A stretch of 64,000 bases of DNA from Bisporella sp. PMI_857 (Eukaryota > Ascomycota > Leotiomycetes > Helotiales > Helotiaceae). Within the stretch, counting starts at the first letter, position 1; the number at the start of each line of letters is the position of its first letter. Made by a program: the position numbers and the translations under genes. The notes below the pieces were generated by a model. That model ran no database searches. It had not been told where the DNA came from and saw only the letters and a list, made by a program, of their open reading frames with translations. This document shows, one piece after another, positions 37,428 through 49,206 of this stretch. The DNA is taken from assembly GCA_021307315.1 (NCBI GenBank), contig JAJSPD010000003.1, positions 682,001 through 746,000 of the forward strand, given 5' to 3'.

Positions 37428-39897
37428 TTCTGATCACCCGAAGCTTAGAGAGCTCGATAGCATTTGGAAAGTCGGCAGCCACTCTAGGAAAACACAGCAG
37501 ATTTTACTATAATGTGTGGTATTCCATGTAATATCTCCATCTTTGACATCATTTAGGTATGATTTGATTCTGATTTGTGGAAGGGCATTCCGTCAGAAAG
37601 GTGGAGAAATGAGTTGACTTCACGGGACTGGACGTCCCGTGATCTTACCCGTTCATACAATAGCGATGATCAAATTATTACGTTATATTCTGGATTTGGT
37701 TGGCATCTTTATTCACTTTATATTGAAAAAGGATCTGGATTGATGCAGGATATTAGAAGACTTTGACATATCTTACGCTGCCTATATAAGTCACGTGATG
37801 CGATATAACTGGCCTGAAGGTAAGAATTGTGAATTGGTTATTCCGTGATAGTAAAATCGAACCAGCTGCTAATTAAGAAGTTATGAATTGCACGTCGCTC
37901 ACCATGAGCTCGTAGGCGTTATCGCTATAAATCATATAGTAGATCAAACCAAAATGCATATTCATTATCGGATGTACTAAACGGCTAATTTTTACTCTGC
38001 TTGAACTTTGACCTATCAGCTCTCCAGTTAGCCACCAGGCGTAAATCGGGTTTAAAAAAAAAAGCCTTGATCAGTTGTACAAATTGGCAAACTAAACGGA
38101 CTAGATCTGTGCCTCCGACTGGACGAGTGATGCCCTGACGATTTGCCAATTTCAAGTTAATGCTTGGCTTCGTAAGCTGTACGGTTAACTATTATCTTGG
38201 GGACTTTCCATGGATATTTCTGACAATCTCCCGATTCTATAACTTCACAGCCGAGCGTGATAGTATGATCACCGCAAGATGTTATCTACTTCGTTTGGCA
38301 ATATCTCTGGTGTTTCTGGCATCTGAAGCAAGGCAAGATATCGTTCTTGACAGATATCATTAGGGCACCTTCTAGGCGAGGCAGTACCACAAGATCTTGC
38401 GCATAAATCTTCGGATGTAGTATAACAATAAGACGATATTTGTATCTTGGGCAACATCCATTGGCATGTCCTCAGTCAACAAATTATAATAGTATTCCGA
38501 GTGATAGGTGGCCATGGACTAGCCTGGCCTCCGCCAAAGTTGCAAGCCCTCTGGATGTGTATAGCAACGGCAGTCGTACTTGGATTGGCCCCCGATTTTA
38601 TTTAGGCCGAGTTTTATCCGATTTGATGCTCCTGTATCAGGTGTTTCAACCACTGTAGCCATGCAGTTTGATACTGATATTGATATCGCCGTCAATAGAT
38701 TCAAGCCCGGGCCAACTGGTGAGGCGAGCACTCCTGTCTAACTGTAGCTTTAGGCTGTGAGACGGGAACATGCGAGACATTGCCACAGTCTTGTTACATG
38801 GCTCAAAAATCCTCTGGGGCTTTCAGCACCGAGACCAGGATTCACCGTAGATTTGTTGCATAGGAGAACTGCTTTGGGTAAAACATTACGCCGAGCTATA
38901 GATATATTTCTGTCCTATCGTTCATGCTCGCTTGGAAAAGGGGCTGGTTGCCAGGAAGTTACCTAACCTTATCACGCTTATCTCTTGCTTTCAAAGATAT
39001 GTCAAGGATAGTTTTTCTCGCAATGGTTTAGCCAAATTTGAATATGGGATCGATAATGCATGTAACATGAAAGCGCGGCCATCACGTGGTCAAGCGGAAC
39101 GGCCGGCGTGGCTTCAGAATGGTCGCAATATTGTGATGCGCGTGTATTCTGTCCTCATGAATCGTAACGTTTCTATAGAATCCGGGGTCCTCAGGCGTGT
39201 GGCGCAAGGAGCATCGTCCCGAATTGGCAGACAGTAATTGATTTATGCCGTATTCAACATTTCATGCATTTGAGTGAGGCTGAGGTGTGTTGTCCTCCCC
39301 CCGTATAGGTGTGGTTGTGTTTGAACTTGGTGACAGTTCAAACTTTAGACGACGTGGACATTCTGATTAAAACTCGGCCATACTCCGTTTCAAGCAGGCA
39401 GACCCAGGTAATAGGCGTCGCCAGTGGGTCTCTACAGTACGAAATGGAGCGAGCCAAGCGTCAGCCAAGTCTGTTAGATCCCCCCAAGACGGGTTTCTGG
39501 AAGCTTTATCGAAGCCACTATCTTGTTATACAGGCATGCTGTCACCAATCGCAGCCACTGCTTCACTACTTACGCTACCCTGAAAACAAGCGACCCAATG
39601 AGCTATTGAGAAGATGCCGCAGGCTCTACTATGGTAGGAAATTACGGACTAGCCGAGCAAAGTTTGACTTTTCTCAGCGTTCAGGATGAGAAACTAGGAA
39701 GTACCCCGCTCTAGCCAAATGCTCGGCTTTGGCTATCTGCATCACCCGATTACATTGAGATTAGCTTCCTTTCCCATCCCCCGTTAAGACATGTGCGATG
39801 CTTTCTTTTATCTCCTTGCAACGTTCCTCACTCTGTGTCGCGCGACTTTCTTCCTACGAGCTTAACAACCAGCGAAACTCTGGTACCATCCTAAGCC
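37428..39897. other. long gene-free stretch, possible coding relics
   Basis: 2.5 kb with no convincing gene. A TCACGTGA palindrome is at 37791-37798. Around 38570-38733 one frame reads SFIRFDAPVSGVSTTVAMQF and ends at TAA, protein-like but lacking a start; it may be a remnant. The 126-codon plus-strand frame at 39309-39689 has no family features. The right end holds the promoter of the permease gene. Confidence 0.4.
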
Positions 39898-41708
39898 ATG
39901 GAGTCCAATCACACGTATGCGACCACGGATAAGGCCGTTTTCGTGGATCAAGACAATGTGCTCCAGCGCAAAACCTCGAAAAACAAAGGGCTAGCTGGCG
40001 ATGACAACCCTTCCGACGCCGACGACCTCCTCGAGGCGATGGGTTACCAGTCGGAACTGGTGCGAAGCCGTTCGACGCTCCAGGTCGCCTTCATGTCCTT
40101 CGTCCTCGCATCCATTCCTTACGGTCTCGCGACAACCATGTTTTATCCTCTGATTGGTGGTGGTCCGGTCAATGTGATCTGGGGATGGGTCGTCGTCTCT
40201 ATCATTATCCTCTGTGTTGCGGTCTCGCTGGGCGAAATCACATCCGTTTATCCAACGGCCGGAGGCGTCTATTACCAGACATTCATGCTGGCGCCGCACT
40301 GGTGTCGCAAAATCACATCGTGGATCTGTGGCTGGGCATATGTGGCCGGTAACATCACCATTACGCTCAGTGTGAACTTCGGAACCACTCTATTCTTCAT
40401 TGCATCAATCAATGTCTTTGAATCCGAGCCTGGGGTGGGAATCTTCCAAGCAGAGGTTTATCAGATATTCCTGGTCTTCCTTGGCATTACCATTCTCTGC
40501 AATCTTATCTCGGCATTAGGAAACAAGTGGCTGCCCTGGCTTGATGTAAGTGGTATTCTTGCATGCGGCAGATAAACTTGATTTTAACAAGGCATCCTAG
40601 ACATTCGCGATTTTCTGGACCTTCGCTGGTGTGATTGCAATTATTATCTGCACACTAGCACTCGCCAAGGAAGGACGCCGGTCTGCCAATTTCGTTTTCA
40701 CGCATTTTGAGCCAACCTCTGGCTGGGTGCCAGGATGGTCTTTCTGCGTTGGTCTACTACAAGCAGCTTATGCGACCTCATCCACTGGAATGATCATTTC
40801 GTGAGTCCTGTCTCTGTATTAGTCTTCCACACTAACAAAATCAGCATGTGCGAAGAAGTCCAGCACCCGAGCACCCAGGTCCCCAAAGCAATGGTCGGAA
40901 CTATCATCCTGAACTTCATTTGCGGTCTGCTCTTTCTGCTTCCTCTTCTTTTCGTCCTCCCTGATCTCGCTATGCTCGTCGGCCTTGCCTCCGGACAACC
41001 TACTCCCACAATCCTCGTCTCAGCTGTTGGCAGCCAAGGAGGTGCGTTTGGACTGCTCATCCCTCTTCTTGTACTTGCCATCTTCTGTGGCGTAGGCTGT
41101 ACGACAGCCGCTTCACGTGCAACTTGGGCGTTTTCCCGCGATGGTGCTATTCCAGGCTCTGCCCTCTGGCGACAGGTCAACAAAAAACTTGATGTGCCGT
41201 TGAATGCCATGATGCTTAGCATGGTAATCCAAATCGTGCTCGGCGTCATCTACTTTGGCTCCACTGCCGCGTTCAACGCCTTCTCTGGAGTTGGTGTTAT
41301 CTGCTTGACCGTCAGCTACGCTGTCCCTATTGCAGTCTCGCTCCTCGGCGGCCGTTCCCACCTCAGACACGGAAAGTTCGACATGGGAATCCTGGGCCTT
41401 GTTTGCAATGTCATCTCGCTCGGTAAGTCACCTTCACCATGGGCCACTGATTGCCGTGAACAAATATCGTATCTAACGTCCCATAAGCCTGGAGTGCATT
41501 AGCGGTGCCTTTGTTCTGTATGCCTTCGTATCTTCCCGTCGCAGCAGAAACCATGAACTATGCTTCCGTAGTCTTCGTCGCCTTCTTCGTCATTGCCGCC
41601 GGATGGTATTTCGTCTGGGGTAGAAAGCACTATACCGGACCACCAGTGCATGATGACGCAGCCATTGAGCGCCGACTCTCGACCGCTGGGCATCCACACC
41701 AATTCTAG
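39898..41708 (+). CDS. APC-superfamily amino acid/choline (GABA-permease-like) transporter
   Basis: Twelve-helix plasma-membrane importer related to yeast Hnm1 and fungal GABA/choline permeases. Four exons: 39898-40545, 40601-40800, 40845-41422 and 41488-41708; 548 aa. The N-terminal polar tail ends with DADDLLEAMGYQSELVRSRS, then STLQVAFMSFVLASIPYGLA. Signature segments: SLGEITSVYPTAGGVYYQTF, ITSWICGWAYVAGNITI, CEEVQHPSTQVPKAMVGTI and AASRATWAFSRDGAIPGS. The C terminus has YFVWGRKHYTGPPV. Junctions all keep phase. GC content appears higher than in the flanking spacers, as for expressed genes. Substrate within the amino acid/amine group cannot be fixed. Confidence 0.92.
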
Positions 41709-42265
41709 AACGCGACCTCATACCACATGCGGCTTCTGTAGAAATTCCACGAGCGGCTTGTTCCTTTTCGACTGTAATAATTCTGGCGTCTCTTGATACC
41801 TTTTGCATTGCGCCGTGCAAAACAAATGTATCGTGATTTCTAGGTGTTGAGCAAGGGAAGATAGAAGCGCCTTGCAGTGTAAATTACCATACTACAATAA
41901 AAGCATATCTTATGTATCCAGTCGAAATTCCCCGTCACACCCACCTCAGTGACGAGGTAAAGTGGTCCTGGTAGATTTGTAAATTTCAATGAGATCCGAA
42001 GTAAAAAAGAGAGGCATTAATTAACACGTAAGCTAAAGGAACCCTTGTAGACGGCACTCTTTATCAAACTTTTTGCTCACAAGAACAATAAAGTCTCTGA
42101 AAGAAAGCAACTCCTAGCTAACAAGCTTTGACGATATTCGACTTAAGTAAAACGGAAAGTAGCTCATCCAGTAGCACAGTTTTAATATTCTAAACTCGTT
42201 TGGGACCAGGCATAACATCATTATTTATCGTAAGTCATCTATCCACAACTATATATATTGTTCTT
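41709..42265. other. intergenic, no gene seen
   Basis: A 557-bp AT-rich spacer between convergent genes; nothing recognisable. Confidence 0.5.
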
Positions 42266-42675
42266 TTAAAGTTGAATCAGACCTAGCGAAGCCACTGAAC
42301 TGCCACAACCTCGATACACATCAACAACGATGTCGATTATGCATTCCGGGGCTACCTCGTGCAGGCTACTGAAGTAGCTTTCTTCAACAGGCTGTCCTTC
42401 CTCATCTCTGGTGTGCTTAAACTTCGGTGCAGGTAATGCATCAAAGTCAATCTTGAACAAAACTAGCTGAAATGGGTCTGGGCTAATCAGGGAAGTCCTC
42501 GGGCCACAGTGTTTAACCAGAAAAATATTGCGTATCTCTGTAGAGCCTCTCGATAGGATCTCACAGCTGTTAGACGGCAATATATACTCGACAACAGACT
42601 CGATTTCCGGGTAGAACTCAGCAATTTCCCCGAATTGACCTGGAGCAAGACAACTTCAATGTATCTCTTGGCCAT
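42266..42675 (-). CDS. possible small unknown protein, spliced or frameshifted
   Basis: Begins MAKRYIEVVLLQ at 42675, only 15 bp after the stop of the ester-hydrolase-like gene. The second frame (VVEYILPSNSCEILSRGSTE... ending ASLGLIQL) runs to 42266. The two can be joined by a 41-bp GT-AG intron (donor GTCAATTC, acceptor AATCGAG) in phase 0, giving about 122 aa. Alternatively a single base is missing in the GGGG run near 42627, which would give VNSGEIAEFYPEIESVVEY. The second reading looks more like a folded protein (ABM-like?), but neither is proven. No family recognised. It may also be a relic. Confidence 0.3.
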
Positions 42676-42690
42676 ATATATTATGCCTAC

Positions 42691-43644
42691 TCATACAGGT
42701 TGGTCCACCCGGAAGAGCATTTTCGCAGTGTTGAAGTAAGCCTCATATTCAACTTCATCAGGCGTAGTGTCTCCATGATAGTGTCCACCTTGTGCTGCCC
42801 TGCCCTTTTCTTGCAAAGAAAAGCAGTGAGTATGCTCCATTCTAAGATCGAGCCCGGGGTCGTACGAGTGAAAGATACTCAAGCAAACTAGCGGAGCATC
42901 CATATCAAAGAACTTCAGCCAACGGGGAACATCTTTATCCTCCAGTGGTTCTCTGCGAAAGTCTGGCATAACATGCATATTTACTTTGCCTTTGGTAATA
43001 AGGAAAACACCTCCTAAACTCACTACCCTCTCCCCGTATTTGTTTGCGAGTGATTTCTGAATCGATGCAAGAAAGTTCAATGGCCCAGTACGGTGTCTCG
43101 CGGTGATCTTAAGCACCGGTCCAGGGGAGCCCTCGGACGCAAATAAATTCGCCATTAAACCACAGTCTCTCATATTATCTTGTATGAAATCACTGAAGTA
43201 TCCTCCATCCTCTGCAACTTTTGCATAGTGTGTTCGATTATAGACTTGTCCGTCCAGCCCTTTGGCAAGATTAGGCATTAATTCGGAATTATATCCAAGC
43301 TGGTGGAATGGACCTGCTGATGCGCCGAGCAAGAAGCCATGGTCCAATTCTATATCCTTTAATATCGAGAGAAGTGAGTACTGCTTCTCGAATTTAGGCG
43401 TAGGGTGTAGGTTTGGAGGCCCGCCGATGTCAACAATCCGCTCCGATCCAGAGATTCCTAGTCCTGCCAGGTGAAATGGTGCCGCGCGCAGATCTGGGCA
43501 AGCTGTAACCTCCACAGCCGCGGATTCGAAGTTTTGCGCTAAACCCGCATTGATGATAGGAACAAGTTCTGAGAGAGAGGGTGGATCGAGCGGAAATTTC
43601 TTGATTAGATATTCCTTTTGCGCCGGAGGGAAGCGTTCGCTCAT
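42691..43644 (-). CDS. ester hydrolase C11orf54-like (DUF1907)
   Basis: Homologue of human C11orf54/PTD012, a zinc-containing protein with ester hydrolase activity. Single exon, 317 aa from MSERFPPAQKEYLIKKFPLD; the animal protein has about the same length, which supports this ATG. The frame is open upstream to about 43767 but has no ATG there. Diagnostic segments: ACPDLRAAPFHLAGLGI, IVDIGGPPNLHP, GASAGPFHQLGYNSELMPNL, LMANLFASEGSPGPVL, RRTGPLNF-like (HRTGPLNFLASIQ) and the zinc site EHTHCFSLQ..GGHYHGDTTPD. The FRVDQP end mirrors the animal protein. Intact. Biological substrate unknown. Confidence 0.93.
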   Translation of the reverse strand: MSERFPPAQKEYLIKKFPLDPPSLSELVPIINAGLAQNFESAAVEVTACPDLRAAPFHLAGLGISGSERIVDIGGPPNLHPTPKFEKQYSLLSILKDIELDHGFLLGASAGPFHQLGYNSELMPNLAKGLDGQVYNRTHYAKVAEDGGYFSDFIQDNMRDCGLMANLFASEGSPGPVLKITARHRTGPLNFLASIQKSLANKYGERVVSLGGVFLITKGKVNMHVMPDFRREPLEDKDVPRWLKFFDMDAPLVCLSIFHSYDPGLDLRMEHTHCFSLQEKGRAAQGGHYHGDTTPDEVEYEAYFNTAKMLFRVDQPV

Positions 43645-44897
43645 GTTGATCTGTCCCCCGGCGTCGCGAAGACGATCGAGAAATACTCGTTGTAGCTGTC
43701 TTGCATAGTAAAAGCAAACGCGTCGTGAGCCGTCCCTAAAGTCTTGGCAATAAACGTACGTCACCAATCCAGTCGAGACTATGTATATCTATACCTAGCT
43801 TCTTTTTCTCAAGACCTGACTTCAAGGGTAACTATCGCCTTTCGCGGAGCTATTTACCTTAACACAAAGGAGTAATTTGTAAATCTATTGATTATTCTTT
43901 AATTGCATCGGTCATTATATTTTGTAATAATTGGTATATTTATTACATGAAGGACATACCAACTCCCATACGACGTTTTTTGTATGTAAAATTGGGTGAT
44001 CAAGTTGCTTGTACAGTCAAGTTGCTTATCAAGTACGTTATTCTTAAGAGACTTCCTTAATCATCACTGGAATTGACGGGATGTACATGTGCGAAGTATA
44101 GCCGCTCAGGATAGTGCCGCCGCCAAATTGACCCCATATCTATATAAACTCCTTTATTCAGTGCTCTACTTGGAAAGTATTTGAAGGAGCGGCGTCAAAG
44201 CCACAGTAACCTTTAACATTATCTTATCATTATCGCACGAATCTCCGGTGGTTCCCGAGCGTTCTAATCGGAATTAATTGCAACCGGGGGGCCTTGTACC
44301 ATAGACTTCTATATTAGACTTTTGGGATAATGGACACGGCGCCTTATGCGTTAATTCTTGACGCAAGGCAACGGCTTAAAAAAACAAATAGCTGCAACAT
44401 TAAAGACCCTAGCCACTCAGAACAATTCATTCAAGCGCTTCGTTCTCAAGACCCGTTAAATAGTCTGCACTTGAGTGGGGAGTGTTCCCAGTATTACGCG
44501 AGATCCAACAAGATTTAGGTAGTATCCAACAAGGCCCTTCTTTACGCAGGCACTATTACATGAAATTCTTCACAAAGGCTCCATGCCACTCCCAGCTATT
44601 TTCAGGCTGACCTAGCATATCGCGTATGCCTACCTAGGAAGGGTGAAAATAAGCAAATGCCCCGTATATTGGTTAAGAGACCCTGAATGTCAATGTAAAT
44701 ACTTGGTAGTTCGGATACTAATAATCACTGCTTTTGCTGTACTCCTCATGCGTAATGACCCTTCCAGACTGGTAAGCTAGAGTTAGATGGCCAGGGTAAT
44801 TAAAGAAACCAACAGCACTAAAAGGAAAGTAAATTCGTTCCACATTTTCTAATAACTTGCCCCAAAAACCTAAACTAGATTTCAATCAAACGTGAAA
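43645..44897. other. intergenic, no gene seen
   Basis: 1.25 kb, AT-rich from 43800 to 44300. A 62-codon frame at 44330 is not supported by any motif. Confidence 0.5.
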
Positions 44898-45608
44898 ATG
44901 GCATCCGCAGATATGTCCCGAAGCTCTCGCGGCGATCGAAAGCCTAATAGTGAATCCACCACAAGACAAGGCAACCCGCCTTGAATCGTATGAGAGCCTT
45001 AAGGACTTGTCGGCCGTAATTGAAGATCCTCACGACACCAACTACCGCGTAGTTTACTCTATAAGTTTTATGAGGCATGAAATCGTTATAGGATACTAAC
45101 AAGTTATCTAGCTCTTAAACCTAACATTTGGCATTGTCGCAAGCAACCTCAGTCTCTTCGAATTATTAGCAAAGAGTGACAAGCCATTAACTGTAGCGAC
45201 TCTTGCTAAGACGAATTGTGGCAAGGGCGGCCTGTCAAGGGTTAGAACATCCAGATTCCCAGAGACTTGATATCACGCTGGCTAGCTGTATATAGGAGCA
45301 AAGACGTATTACAAGCGTATGATTCTCCATGATTACTCTGATGAAAGGCCATCGTACTCCTGGAAATAACAGCCGAAGCCATGTCCGCTGATTCAGTACT
45401 CGTTATCGACGAGCTGGTGGTTCCCAACAAGGGAGCGCATGAACATGCAACACAATTCGATTTAACCGTGCTGTCAGGTCTCTCATCTATAGAACGTACA
45501 AATAAACAATGGGATTCTCTGCTGGAATCGGCGGGCTTCAAAATCCTACAAAAGAAGACTTATGCTCCTACCAGTGAGAGTGTTATTGTTGTCGTACCAA
45601 AGGCATAG
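44898..45608 (+). pseudogene. degenerate O-methyltransferase (fungal SAM-dependent type)
   Basis: Separate pieces of one SAM-dependent O-methyltransferase lie in the correct order. Piece 1 (44917-45060) reads PEALAAIESLIVNPPQDKAT to IEDPHDTNYRVVYS, like the N-terminal helices of the family. Piece 2 (45112-45230) reads LLNLTFGIVASNLSLFELLA then SDKPLTVATLAKT, the winged-helix dimerisation domain. Piece 3 (45307-45345) reads YYKRMILHDYSDE, and piece 4 (about 45352-45608) has TAEAMSADSVLVIDELVVPN and ends ESVIVVVPKA. The intron between pieces 1 and 2 has a perfect TACTAAC branch and CTAG acceptor, but its donor is ATAAGT instead of GTAAGT. The SAM-binding core between pieces 2 and 3 is gone, and pieces 3 and 4 are out of frame. 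Dead gene. Confidence 0.8.
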
Positions 45609-46037
45609 ATTTTATACCCTACCCACATAAGTTTAACTATTGACGAACGATGCAAAGCGTAGGAAGTCTGTGGTAAGATTGCCAAAAGGCAATATACTGC
45701 TCTATGAGGGAACTGTGTAATAAACAATAGAGTCATATTAGACAAACAATGCAATATTTAAAGACGCAGCGGATGTGATTTGCAATGGAAATGTTCAGAC
45801 TTGACAAATAAGTAAGAAAGCGGAGAGAATATTATGAGTTCAGATACAATTAATCGTACTTCCATTACTCTGAAATCGTTACTCTGGCAGATCTCGTTAC
45901 CTTTGGAATTCAAACACTCTTCTCTGTTCCAAGCAATGTCATCCCCACCTCTCCCTGCCTCCAGCAATCAAAGTTCGTGCACTACGAATCGGCATTTTAT
46001 TCATTCCTTCAGTCATTTCTCTCCAATGAGAGACAAG
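45609..46037. other. intergenic, no gene seen
   Basis: A 429-bp spacer; nothing recognisable. Confidence 0.5.
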
Positions 46038-46451
46038 TTACTGCTCTGCTGATGGAGCAGGTGGCCGGTCATATGCATGGAACGCCTTCGAAATCACCTT
46101 CCATTCACCGTCAACCTTGAGTAGGGTGTGGAAATCTGTAAAATCCACATTTGATGCGTCGTCCTCCATTTCTACACGAACAACGGCAGTAGTCGGGGTG
46201 ATGGCAAGGACGTCAATCCGGGTCTTGATTTTTGGAGCTGCCCCGAACGACTTAACATAATCGTATAGGTTTGTGATCGATCCTCCAAGCAGATTACCAC
46301 CAATGTATCCATACATGATGGCATCTTTATGAAAAGCGGTAGCCACGCCTTCTGGACTGCCAACACGCATCCCTTCGGGGTATCTCGTGATTGCCGCGAT
46401 CACTTCGTCATATTCCTTTGCAACCACCGGCTTTAAGTTTGATGATGACAT
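46038..46451 (-). CDS. NTF2-like (SnoaL/lumazine-binding-like) small protein
   Basis: Single exon, 137 aa. The helix-rich N-terminus (EYDEVIAAITRYPEGMR), then SPEGVATAFHKDAIMYGYIGG and the beta part VLAITPTTAVVRVEMED and FTDFHTLLKVDGEWKVISKA, fit the NTF2-like cone fold (putative lumazine-binding group). Such proteins can be enzymes in secondary metabolism or binding proteins. No catalytic function can be assigned. It sits beside the dead O-methyltransferase gene, but a functional link is speculation. Confidence 0.8.
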   Translation of the reverse strand: MSSSNLKPVVAKEYDEVIAAITRYPEGMRVGSPEGVATAFHKDAIMYGYIGGNLLGGSITNLYDYVKSFGAAPKIKTRIDVLAITPTTAVVRVEMEDDASNVDFTDFHTLLKVDGEWKVISKAFHAYDRPPAPSAEQ

Positions 46452-48349
46452 CCTTGGGTAAGATCAGGGTATCTAATCAATGCATGTTAGTACTGTGTAG
46501 ACAGCTTCCTCTCGAGCCATATATCGCTCCGCGTACATACTGCACGTGATAAACTACACTTCCTGAGAATCGTTATTTAAGTTCGAGGATTTACTCGGCT
46601 TGTTTCACAAGAAATTTTTAATATTTGTGCCGCGACGTTGTAAAGTTGATACTATGGCGTGAAAGGTGGTTACTGTAAGACAGAATGGTTATGGGACTGT
46701 TGTCTTCATCAGCGACAATTCACAGAATATTTATACACGTTCCTAGTTGCTGCATCCCGTACTCTTGATCCCCAAGCCAAGAAGTGCCGAGCTTGAACTT
46801 CGTCTCAGCGGGTCAAGGTCAGATAGTCTTTACGGAAAATAACTCTCGGCTCTATCATAGGCGCCTTGCTGGATTCATGATTCACAGAAAATGGTGTTCA
46901 GTCTAGCCTCAAAACTCAACGTACATGCTGTTCTAAGACAATATGTATGATCTAAATGCAGTGATGAACTTCTATAAGCCTATCAGGAAGAGAAACTTAC
47001 TCCACACATATTTGAGTGAGTACATTTGATTGGGAGTGGACGCACAGAGCTCCGTACCAAGACTCGCTTATTTAGTTTCATACAATGACAACTTCAAGAG
47101 TGTATCATGAACCAAGATAAAGCATTGTCAGCATTTAGAAAGATAAGATAAGAAAACCTCATGTTTCTCGTGAGGAATAAGGCAACAAGACAGCGCTCTA
47201 TTTCTGCTGAAACGTGGCTCTGATTGCTTGGTGGCGTTCATCTATAACAATCCTGCATGGTGGACCTGACACCGTAAACGACCCTGCTAATCTGCTGGGA
47301 ATACCTCTGGTTCAGATGTATCCAAGATGGGTCTGAGAGTAGTATCGGATGAGTCCCGGCAATGGCCCCTAAAGATATAGATATAAACTTGAGCTGAACT
47401 CGAGGCATGGAAGCTATGCTAATTCCCCCGGCCACACTAAACCATATTAGGAGACGGCCTTTTTAAGCGAGAGGGGTTTGTTTACCATGAACAGCTAGTT
47501 GCCTACTTGTTGTTGACATACGTTCTTTAGATACTCCATGGAGCCTTCCAAGAAGGCCTTAGGACACTTATAACCTGTGCTTAATCTACATAGTTTTTAA
47601 GGCTTACCTCGACCTACAAAGAAGCAAGCTGGACTTCAAAGAGAACATGACTTTTAACAGGATATATATTCAATTACATATAAACCTAGTATTAAAAAAG
47701 TAATAGTACCCTAATATCACAATAGTGATGCGACAAATTTGTAACTCACTCAAATCTAGTCTCCACGAGGGAGTTGGTTGGCCTAAGAGTATTTTAGCAC
47801 GTGGTAAGAAAGCATTTACACAACAATTGAAAAAGCTTAGATACTTGTGCATAAGCTCATTATCTGCAGAAAACAAACGTAAGTGCGGACTCAATATAAA
47901 ATTTAGTGATATTCTTGAAAATTTTTGTTTCAGAACATCTTGGGTTCACCCCTCAGAGACTAGCAGGTTGAACTTACAAAAGCATCATCACATCCTTATG
48001 GTTGCATATTAAGCGACGACTCTTTCTGCGTTACTGAAAAATTTGCTAATACTGTCGAATTACCTAAAAGCAAGCTTTTGCTGAAGCTTCCTAGCTGCTC
48101 ATGTTGCTGTGTTCTACGCAGGATCATTTTGCATAAATTGCGGACCAAAGCTCTATTGCTATCCTCTTCTTAGATATATTTAAAGAGCAGCTATTGTTCT
48201 CTCCGGCGACCACCCTTATCAATTATACAACAGCTAGGCTCCCGATCAAGAATGGACGATTGGCCGAACCACCTTTGCATCTCAGCAACAACAACAATTC
48301 ACCATCCATCCCACGTATCCCTTCACCCACGAAAACGGTCGTCCCCTAT
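46452..48349. other. long gene-free stretch
   Basis: 1.9 kb, AT-rich. A 95-codon frame at 47725-48012 (MMRQICNSLKSSLHEGVGWP...) has no motif and lies in low-quality coding composition; I do not support it as a gene. No transposon termini were noticed. Confidence 0.5.
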
Positions 48350-48870
48350 CTACTTCCCAAAAACATCACCATCTTGCCCGCCTCTTTCCACGTCTCCCTC
48401 CCTCCAGCGTCCCCTTCCCCTTTCCCCAGCACTCCCTACGCCAGCCCCCTTGTCATCCTGCCACCCCACATGTATGATCCGGACCTTCCTCGGGCTCTCC
48501 CTAACCTTATACACTCCCCTCCTCCCCCTCACATCCCTGTGCTGTCCGAACCTCCCTCTCACAAGCTCGAAGCCCCGCATACTGCGCTTCCGAAGCTGCT
48601 GTCGCATGTAGTATGCCAAGAGAAGTAGAATCACAAGCGTGATGAGAATGACGAATATATTGAGCCCCAGCGCAATTTTATGCGGGAAAGAGAGGGAGGA
48701 GTAGGTGCCTTGTTGTCCAACAGAGGGAGGAGTGGGAGATTGGCCGGTGAGTGGCGTGGGAGGTGAGTCTCTGGAAGATGTTAAAGTGAATATGGGATGG
48801 CGGCACACGGAAGAGCTTACCGAGAAGAGTCTGCGCGAACATAAACCAGCGCCTTTTTGATGTTCTTCAT
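48350..48870 (-). CDS. small single-pass membrane protein, unknown
   Basis: Two exons: 48870-48821 (MKNIKKALVYVRADSS) and 48770-48350, with a 50-bp GT-AG intron; 156 aa. The N-terminal 45 residues are Pro/Ser/Thr-rich (SPPTPLTGQSPTPPSVGQQ). A strong membrane helix at about residues 48-72 (IALGLNIFVILITLVILLLL) is followed by RQQLRKRSMRGFELVRGRFG and an Arg/Gly-rich basic tail, so the C terminus is probably cytosolic. The opposite strand is also open here because of the sequence bias (CCT/CTC-rich), but the spliced minus frame gives the better protein. Not recognised. Confidence 0.55.
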
Positions 48871-49206
48871 GGTAGCGAACAAGATGATGAAATGATAGTA
48901 GTCGTAAGTGCAATCGCAACACCCGATGAGTTGGTTTTTTTCGGGGTGACATTGTAGTTTTGGAATGGGATAAAACATATTTCGCGAAGGCAGGTAACGA
49001 GGAATGTTGCAATATTCGTATTTAATGTGGGAGCAATCGCTTGAATAAAATTATATGCATAGTGGTATTTTCATTTATCGCCATAAATCCCAACAGAAGT
49101 GGTTTGTCCGTTTGTTACCCATTTGATAATACAGATATTGATACAGCTTACTCAAACATATTAACACACAGGCCCAGCATCTTGATAGAGCCAGCTCGGG
49201 GGAGTT
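48871..49206. other. intergenic, no gene seen
   Basis: A 336-bp spacer; nothing recognisable. Confidence 0.5.

Noticed and set aside
39309..39689. 126-codon plus-strand frame
   Set aside because: Basic random-looking composition and no recognisable domain; probably chance.
47725..48012. 95-codon plus-strand frame
   Set aside because: AT-rich, no motif, no promoter or splice support.
48194..48628. Long proline-rich plus-strand frames opposite the small membrane protein
   Set aside because: They mirror the Arg/Gly-rich codons of the minus-strand gene; no start context or motif.
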